Source: Bactericera cockerelli (taxonomy: Eukaryota; Arthropoda; Insecta; Hemiptera; Triozidae). From it: DNA of 64,000 nucleotides. The stretch is taken from contig CM044967.1 in NCBI GenBank assembly GCA_024516035.1, forward strand, positions 1,086,383-1,150,382, in the 5' to 3' direction. Every line of letters begins with the position of its first letter. The first letter of the stretch is position 1. A model generated the notes under the pieces. The model was not told the DNA's origin and did not search any database. It saw only the letters and a program-made list of their open reading frames with translations. A program made the position numbers and the translations under genes. Below are positions 48,701 to 57,700 of the stretch, piece by piece.

Positions 48701-51700
48701 CATTAGCAGTCCAGCGTGGAAATGCCTCGAGCCTGGTAGGCACCAGGTGTCGGGAGAAGATGTTTGTTGTATGAAAATACACTTAAATAAATGAACCTAT
48801 CGAAACTTAACTAAAATCAACTTAATTTCAATATATTTTGACTAAAATAATGTCACGTCGATGCGATGGCACGTTCAAATCACCAGTACTTTTCCAGTTA
48901 TAAAGGTTGAGTTCTCACATTTGTGTTAATCACTTTCGTGATATAACAGATATTCAAACTCGCTTTACTAAATCCGCGCTGAAACCGGGACTTGAACCAC
49001 CGACCTCCAGGTTACAAGTCCGCCGCTTTATCGATCAAGCTACAGAGGTCGGTCACTTATTAAAGTTAAGCAATATCTAGCGAGGCCAGGAGTTGGATTG
49101 ATGACCATTCCTCTTCAAACGATCATGATGCTGGCTATTCCCGGCCCCACTCAAGTTGGGTGAGGTTAATGTGAGTAGCGCGTTTGTGAGTTTCGAGAAA
49201 ATAGAGGGTGATATGACTATGCAGTTGGAAAGCGATGTTAAACCAAAATAAACAAATATTGTTATGTCAGAATCGATGGCATGTTGAAAATACCAGCCGG
49301 CTATTCCCTGGCCCACTCAGACTGTGTAATGTTCATATGAATAGCTACTTAATGAGTTTCAAGCGAATGGAGGGTAAAACCTCCGTCCCGATGTGACTAG
49401 TTCACCGCCTAAGCGTTTAACTGGATACTAAGCTTGGCTCAATAAAATAATATATCATTCAGTAAGCTTCTCATGAAATTACCTATACACAATACATGGG
49501 TATTTTTTATGCACCATAAATAACTATGACAATAAGTTTGGATCGAACTCATTCTTAGCTGTATTTCTGAGAAATCCCTTTAATAATATAATTGTAAAGG
49601 GAGAAATTTTAAAATATTCCTGGTACGGCAACACTGAAACTATCTCCGAGACAATGAGTCATCTATTGCAAGGTAGAACATTGGAGATAACAGCGATGTG
49701 ATTTTTACTCAGTTCTTCCTCTCCTTACTTGTCTGTCTCCATGCGTATGGGAAATATACGGCAATTTGTATTGGCTATAGTAGCTTAAGTAATTGAGCAC
49801 AAAATTCGGGGTTTGAAGCACAAATTAGCACAAAATACAAGGATTAATTTGACATCAAAAAAGTATTACGAATCAAAAGTGGTGGTGCTGGGGAAATGGG
49901 TGTGGGGGAGGGGGGTCTCCGAAAAATAGCAATAGCGCCCTTATCGTTAAAGCACAAAATTCGGGGTTTGAAGCACAAAGAAGCACAAAATAAGCACAAA
50001 TTAGCCATGTAAAAAAAACATTACGTTTCGAAAGTGGTGGTTCTACCGTTTCCCCAGCACCACCAAATTGAAATGGGCGTAGCGCCCTTATCGTTGAAGC
50101 ACAAAATTCGGGGTTTGAAGCACAAAGAAGCACAAAATAAGCACAAATTAGCCATGTAAAAAAAACATTACGTTTCGAAAGTGGTGGTTCTGGTGGTTCC
50201 CCAGGGGCCCCCGAAGTGGAATGGGCGTAGCGCCCTTATCGTTGAAGCACAAAATTCGGGGTTTGAAGCACAAATTAGCACAAAATTCAAGGATTAATTT
50301 GACATCAAAAAAGTATTACGAATCAAAAGTGGTGGTGCTGGGGAAATGGGTGTGGGGGAGGGGGGTCTCCGAAAAATCGCAATAGCGCCCTTATCGTTGA
50401 AGCACAAAATTCGGGGTTTGAAGCACAAAGAAGCACAAAATAAGCACAAATTAGCCATGTAAAAAAAACATTACGTTTCGAAAGTGGTGGTTCTACCGTT
50501 TCCCCAGCACCACCAAATTGAAATGGGCGTAGCGCCCTTATCGTTGAAGCACAAAATTCGGGGTTTGAAGCACAAAGAAGCACAAAATAAGCACAAATTA
50601 GCCATGTAAAAAAAAACATTACGTTTCGAAAGTGGTGGTTCTACCGTTTCCCCAGCACCACCAAATTGAAATGGGCGTAGCGCCTTCATCGTTGAAGCAC
50701 AAAATTCGGGGTTTGAAGCACAAAGAAGCACAAAATAAGCACAAATTAGCCATGTAAAAAAAACATTACATTTTAAAGGTGGTGGTGCTGGCAAAATGGA
50801 CCCCTAATCTGTTGTAAGATTGGTAAGGACGTAGCTTGCCGTAAAATTGCCACGTGTATAATGTGAAACAATCACGAGGAAGTATTGTGTTCATAATTGG
50901 CAGTGTTTTTTTTGGGCTTTTACGAGGTGTGTGAAGATAGCACACGGCAGGATGATCACACTGTGAGCTCTTCCGCCCAACCGAATCATATCTATTTAAA
51001 ACTAATTTTATACATGTTACCATATTTTATTAATTTCGACTCTTGTTCAATGTTTGGCTTTTTTCTATCGACAGTAATTCGACTCTTGTTCAATGTTTGG
51101 CTTTTTTCTATCGACACTAATTCATTTTTTTACACACATCTACATTTTAAGATTTACATATTTATACATTAATTAGTTGTAAATTTAATTTAGTCAGTAA
51201 GTAGAATAAGAACCATTGTAAACACCGAAAGGTAATAAAACAATAAAAACATTATTATTACACATACACAATACTCTAGCGATATTAGCCAAGAATACAT
51301 CCGATTCGTAACTCAATCGAGAACTACAATACTTCATTAGTTGAGGATGACAAATAAGTTGAAAACACAAAAAAAGTCACTGTTTTCTAATATCTGAACT
51401 GTTAGACCGTTCAGTCATGTTTAAACTCATAAACATATTTTTTCTATTATTTTACTATGCAGACCTATGGTATTATGGTACTAAAATTGGTTCTCTCTCC
51501 TAGCTCCATACATCCCAGGGTATTTTGTTTTAAATTACATGCCTAGTACTTAATTTATTTTTTAAGAAAATAATATGTATTAATGTATTTATTTCAATAG
51601 AGAATAGCAACTGTTCAATATTGAACAATGACTTACCTTTAGCATCATCGCTATCTTCGTCGTGACATTCTTTCTTCCTTTGAAATTCAGCTTTCTTGTC

Positions 51701-51728
51701 TCTGATCAACTGCGAGAGAGATAGAGAA

Positions 51729-51764
<36 letters not shown>

Positions 51765-54700
51765 TGAAAGAGAAAGAGAGAGAAAGAGAGAGAAAGAGAT
51801 AAAGAGAGAGAGATAAAGATAGAAAGAGAGAGAGAGAGTGAGTCAATTGTGTACCTCGGCAATAACGGAATTAGATTAGTTTATAATAATTCGTATCGTA
51901 ATCCAGTAAGTAATAAAACAAACCTTTTCAATATTTGCTTTTTCAATAAAGAGCGTAGAAAGTCTTTTCCGTCTGACCTAGTGAGTGATACAACCCTTTC
52001 AATATTTGATTTTTGAAGAATAGATATGTCAATCTACTCCCTGTTTAACGTCCCCCAGCCAGACACATTAATCGAAATATAGGTTTATTTATTTAGAAAC
52101 TCTTTATTAGTAGGTAGAACATATACGAGTATACAGACAAATAATAGTAAAAATTAAATATAAAAAAAAAAAAAAACAAAATATATATCTACATATGTCC
52201 TAACTAAAGGGCGGGGTTATTGCCTATGGCAATCTCTTCCACCAACCCTTTTTTTAATAGGAAACCTCACGGAATATTACCTGGTTAGGAAGCTTGTGCA
52301 ATGTCTTGTAGGTTTGTTTCAATCCCGTGAAGAAGCTGTAAATTTCGAAGATGAAATCCGGATGCAACCAAATTTTGTAGATTCGCATGCAGTCCAATTC
52401 TGAAGCCCTGAAAGTCAATAGATTTACTTTTTTTTAATGAAATTCGGAAATTTCTACGACAATGAAAATGCGTTTCTCTATGTTACAGTCAAACCTGAAT
52501 TTAGGAGAACTTACAGAACCGGATTTTTTTCTTGTACATTTTTTTCTTATTCTTATTTTTTCTTATTTTCAATAACATTAATGTATAACAAATATATCAT
52601 TATTTTTACATAGGAAAGGTACTTTTTGACCACCCTGTACATACTTACTTGGTCAAAGCTTTTGCAAATTCAGACTCCTCTTCCTCCTGTGCTCGAACAT
52701 TGTAGCCCATGGCGGTCTCTGAAACCAATAATTCATATTGTTTCAATTATAGAAACAATGTAGATTTGGGCGCTTATTCGTTGATTTGGCGTTCTTGGCT
52801 CTAACGTTTAAAAATATCAAAAAGAAAAAAAGAAACGATGGACCCCAATTTTAAGATTACTCGTGATGACCTGATGATACTTTTTATTTTGTTTTATCGT
52901 AGCCCTTAAAGAAATGTATCGCATGACATGCCAGATACATAGGAGCGTACGAATAGCTCAGTGGTTAAGCACTGGCTTGCCATGCGGAAGGTCCCGTGTT
53001 CGAACCCCCGACAAAAAATTGTATTCAAAACTTGGTTAGAGTTGTTTGTAAGGGATACCTTCCGTGCGCTCGTGTTGACCCAGCACCTAAATGGGAAGTA
53101 TTGTGTCACTTCTTGCCCATCAGATGGGAGGCTTACTACGGGATGGGCAGGCTACAACACAGACCACAAGCGTCTACAGTAGCTCCTGTTTCATGGCTAC
53201 AAAAAAATAGTTGTCAGCTTCTGGTGAGCTGGTTCGCAAACTGTGGTGTGGCCACCTGAGTGTGTCCGAAAATGACAACAATTTTTGGGATGTATTAAGG
53301 CTCCCATCCCGCTAAACTCGGAAGTAAAAGCCACTCACGGCAGATGATATCCAGCGCGGCCCCACTGATGTACTCCCACACATCGAAAGTCTCGCCCGTG
53401 TTCTCGTACCTCCTGAGCCTCTGCATCAGGATGGCATTCTTCTCCCGGAACACGGGGATGAAGTGGGTCATCAGGTTCATGTTGAACGCCGGCGTGATCA
53501 CTTTCCGGTTTCTTCTCCACTTTTCCACTGAAAATTTCGATAGCCAAGAACCCCGCCCTTTAGTTTTCAATTTCAATTTTATTGTACAAAAAGATACATA
53601 TTGTATGTGTACAAACTTATTAATTATCTTAAATTAAATTAAATGTAGGTTTTGTTAGCTAAAATTAAAATAAGTATACTAGGCAGGAACATAGTTAGGA
53701 CATATGTGTGTATATATTTATCTATTTTTACTTTTTTTTGTTTATATTGTTCCAATTTTTTTTTAAATAATTATTATTGTACTGTACACATGTCTTATTA
53801 CCTAATAAAGAATTTAATAATATACTCACCGGCAGAATTAACCGGACAGTTGAAGTTTTTCCATTTGACTCCATGTTGTATGTGTAGTTGAAATTTTCAA
53901 GCTATAATTGCTTTGATAGAAAACGAACAGTATGGAGATTAATACTGAACAGAGGACACAATATGTTTAACTTTTCAAGTATCTACGTTTTATTAAATGA
54001 TTTATTTTTATTAAATCATACGTTTTCATTTCTACCGAGAAAAAAATGACCGCATTAGTTAATAATATTTTTTCTGTTTAGTATTCATCTCCATACTTTT
54101 ACTTTTCTATCAAAAGAAAAATACCTAGAAAAATTTTAATCACAAAAAAAGTCATGTCAAATTTAGTCCATCAGGAAATACATGGGGTCAAAAGCAAAAA
54201 CAACAAGTGTCCGGTTCATTCTGCCGGTGAGTGTATTTGAAAAGAAACTAAATAAATGAATCATCTTACTTTGAATTGAATCAAAATTTAGCTCACTTTA
54301 AAGGTGGTGAAAAGTAAAATTTATTGCAATAAATTTCAGCCCTCTACGACTTTCCATTCTTGAAATACAGAGTCGACTGTCCTGGCTTATGTTCATACTC
54401 TCTGACCTATAACTTGTGAACCGTAGGTTTCAATAAGATAAAACTTGTTGAAGAAAACTTCATTTAGCAAGACCTTTGGAAAATGGAATGAGTCGATATG
54501 TTTCATCATTATTACTTCTACTGGCTAGTCGTCCGGCTGGCTGGCGAAACCAACCAGAAACTAAAATCAACAGGATCGGTTGAGAAATAACTTTTTTGAA
54601 AGGTCTCGATAATTCGATAAAAGGAGCTAATATTATCTGCCTAATACCACTAGCCTGCTGAGAGTGCTGACGAAAGCCAATAGCTCGAATCCTCGCCTAC

Positions 54701-57700
54701 TCACCTGGTGCGGAGAAGAGTCCTGTGCCTACTCACTTGGTGCGGAGAAGAGTCCTGTGCCTACTCACCTGGTGCGGAGAAGAGTCCTGTGCCTACTCAC
54801 CTGGTGCGGAGAAGAGTCCTGTGCCTACTCACCTGGTGCGGAGAAGAGTTCTGTGCCTACTCACCTGGTGCGGAGAAGAGTCCTGTGCCTACTCACCTGG
54901 TGCGGAGAAGAGTCCTGTGCCTACTCACCTGGTGCGGAGAAGAGTCCTGTGCCTACTCACCTGGTGCGGAGAAGAGTCCTGTGCCTACTCACCTGGTGCG
55001 GAGAAGAGTTCTGTGCCTACTCACCTGGTGCGGAGAAGAGTCCTGTGCCTACTCACCTGGTGCGGAGAAGAGTCCTGTGCCTACTCACCTGGTGCGGAGA
55101 AGAGTCCTGTGCCCACGGTGTTTGTGAAGAACTTGTACGCGGGCCCCTTCTCCAAGGTTTTGGTGTTGTTCAGCACAATCTAAAAATAGGAAATAAGAAT
55201 AATTGGTGAGTTTTTATTTGTTCACCAAGGTTACGTTTGGTAAACTTTGGTTTTGGTTTTTGATCCATCGCAAACAAAAATTGATTTTGTATTAATCGTT
55301 TGAAAATGATTCATTCAATTAATGAATCATTACAAAATTCAAAAGCAAGCAAACCCTCATGAAAACGAAAAATAATATTAAATGATTTGAATTTTCTTGC
55401 GAAAAAAGAAGAAAAAGAATATTTTTACCAACACCAAAACCAAACCCAAATACAAAACGCTGGTCTCTCTGCGTGCGTGTTGTAAGAGAGATTATGTGTG
55501 TCTTTGAGAGAGTAAGTAGACGGCCACAACGAGGACCCTGGACCCTAGTTCCTACACCTAGACCCTAGTCCCTACACCTAGACCCTAGTCCCTACACCTA
55601 GACCCTAGTCTCTATACCTCTATATAGACGATTTTAGAGACTCCGTATGTATGTACAGAATGTCTGTTTAAATTAGAAAATAAATAAGTTTAAACTGCTG
55701 AAATAGAGGGACTTTTTAGTCTCATCTCGGTAGTAGGACGTTAAAACCAAATAGAAATCAATGGACATGAAAGGAGCCTAGACATTGGATCTGGGCGTCC
55801 ATATAATCTTCTCACCACCGTGATTTAGGTATCAATACCTATCTCACGGACACGGAATTAATTATTATTAGTATAAACAAGGGAATTTCTCTTCTATTCT
55901 ATTCTATCCTATGTGTGTGACTGCATGCTAGTCAAAAATATTCAGTCTGCTAATTCCCTTTAATCTTTGCAAACATACGTCAATTACTTGTAACCAACTG
56001 TCCTTCAGTCTTTACTCCATACCATGTCACCAAATCCTGTTTCATAAAATGACCCGTGGTTATTGTGTCTATGCAATGACTTGGAGTTTTTACAAGAGAT
56101 TTGTGCACACGCTATTTAGCAGAGAGAGTGTTAGCATATTTTAATGTTTAAAATTCATTTAATTATTTCATAATGAACCCAACTCCGAAACCGCTGGAAC
56201 AAATGACTCTCACTTTAGTGCAGAGTCTTCTTACGGCTTACGGTATGCACTAAGGATTCTTTGAAGTTCCAAATAGGACGCCCAGTACGTCAGCCACAGG
56301 CAAAAACCCAAACGACCACGAAGTGTTAAAGAAAATTAAAAAGGAAGTATAGTACGACTTTGGTTAAAGTGGGCCTTTTAACCAAAAAAGTTATAAAAGT
56401 AACTCAAGAAACGCTTGGAACTAGAACCATCGACCTCTAGTTAACGAGTATGTTTGTATGAAACTGAATATGGTATGGTTGGGTGGAAGAGCTCAAGCAA
56501 TTTGAGAATCCTGCCATTAAAGCCTAAAAAAATGACTAGTTAACATTTTACCTGTAAATCTTCTGGATTAGATACTATGATGTAAAGTTCGTGACCAACC
56601 CAAAACTTGAAGGGAGCTTCGTACCTTTCCATGAACATTTCAATCTTCCCCATAACATCTGAAATAGGCAATAAAAGTCAAAATAAATACAATGTAACAT
56701 ACAGGGTTGATATAGGTAAAAGGGGTATTTTTCTTTTGGATAAATTTTTTTTCCAGGTTCGGTATTTCCAAATATTTCCATTTTTAACCGGAACTTGAAC
56801 CACCGACCTCCAGGTTACAAGTCCGCCGCGCGCCGCCTTTTCCCAAGTTACTGAGGTCGGTCTTATTGAAAACCACTTAAAACACAAGGTTTAAAAGGCC
56901 CAATTGGGAAAACAAACTGAACAGCTACCCACTCAACCTACGTAACAACTCCTATCAATAATAAAATACAAAAACGAACACAATACTTCCGATATCTAAT
57001 ATTAGAAATTTCTCGGAAGTAAAATGTATAGGTAGTAATGGATATTTTTTTATTTAATTTGGGTTGAACGTCGCTTTCATCTGCATGGTCATATCACGAC
57101 GGGGGTGTTACCCTCCATTCGCAGGAAACTCACAAACCTGCAACCCACATTAACTTCACTCAGCCTGGGCTGTCCAAGAATGCCAGCATCACGAGATCTT
57201 CACCTCGCTGGACGTTGTTTAACATCGGTGATCCTACGAGAATCAGTGCATTCAACGCGCCATCGACGCTGGCTAATGGGTATTTTTACTATTGTTGATG
57301 CGGCCCTGCTGAATTGCCCCTTTACTCTCTTCTTCTTCTTTCACTTTGCCTTTTCCCAATCCTACTTGGGGTCGGCATTGCTCAACCTCATGGTTGAGGT
57401 TGGTTGGTTGTGGCACATGTTCTACTACTGGATGCCCTTCCTAACACCAACGATTGTATTTGATTTAGCGTTCTAATTAGGACGGTGGTTTTACCCTCCA
57501 TTCGCTGGGAATCGTACCAGCTTTAACCTCACCCTTGCCTAGTTAGGGCCGGAAATGCCAGCCTCAAGTGTTCGGGCTGAATTTTACTCTAACAGTCTAA
57601 ATATACAACAGGACAGACAACAGGTATTCATTTATTAGATGTACCTAATTAAGAAATTTACAAGTCAACCTGACCAGTTAATCTATAAAACGGTCCACAA

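Larger units (their letters stand above)
44003..49795. other. Spacer between the inverted arrays (P450 intron 7)
   Basis: This is intron sequence with SINEs and no exon. Contents include family B partial copies at 44737-44880 and 45150-45275, a near-full family B copy at 45640-45980, family G at 46365-46500, AT palindromes at 46860-46930, family F at 48245-48450, family D at 48905-49055 and a family E relic at 49085-49260. A CGGCAACACTG word occurs near 49626. Confidence 0.6.

Noticed and set aside
54664..55209. Three overlapping open frames of 139-181 codons on the + strand
   Set aside because: The 32-bp period is not a multiple of three and lacks stops on this strand, so all three frames stay open by chance. 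The real coding sequence is on the - strand.
57105..57476. 123-codon frame with hydrophobic segments
   Set aside because: Its first half is a SINE family E copy in antisense and the rest has no splice or family support.
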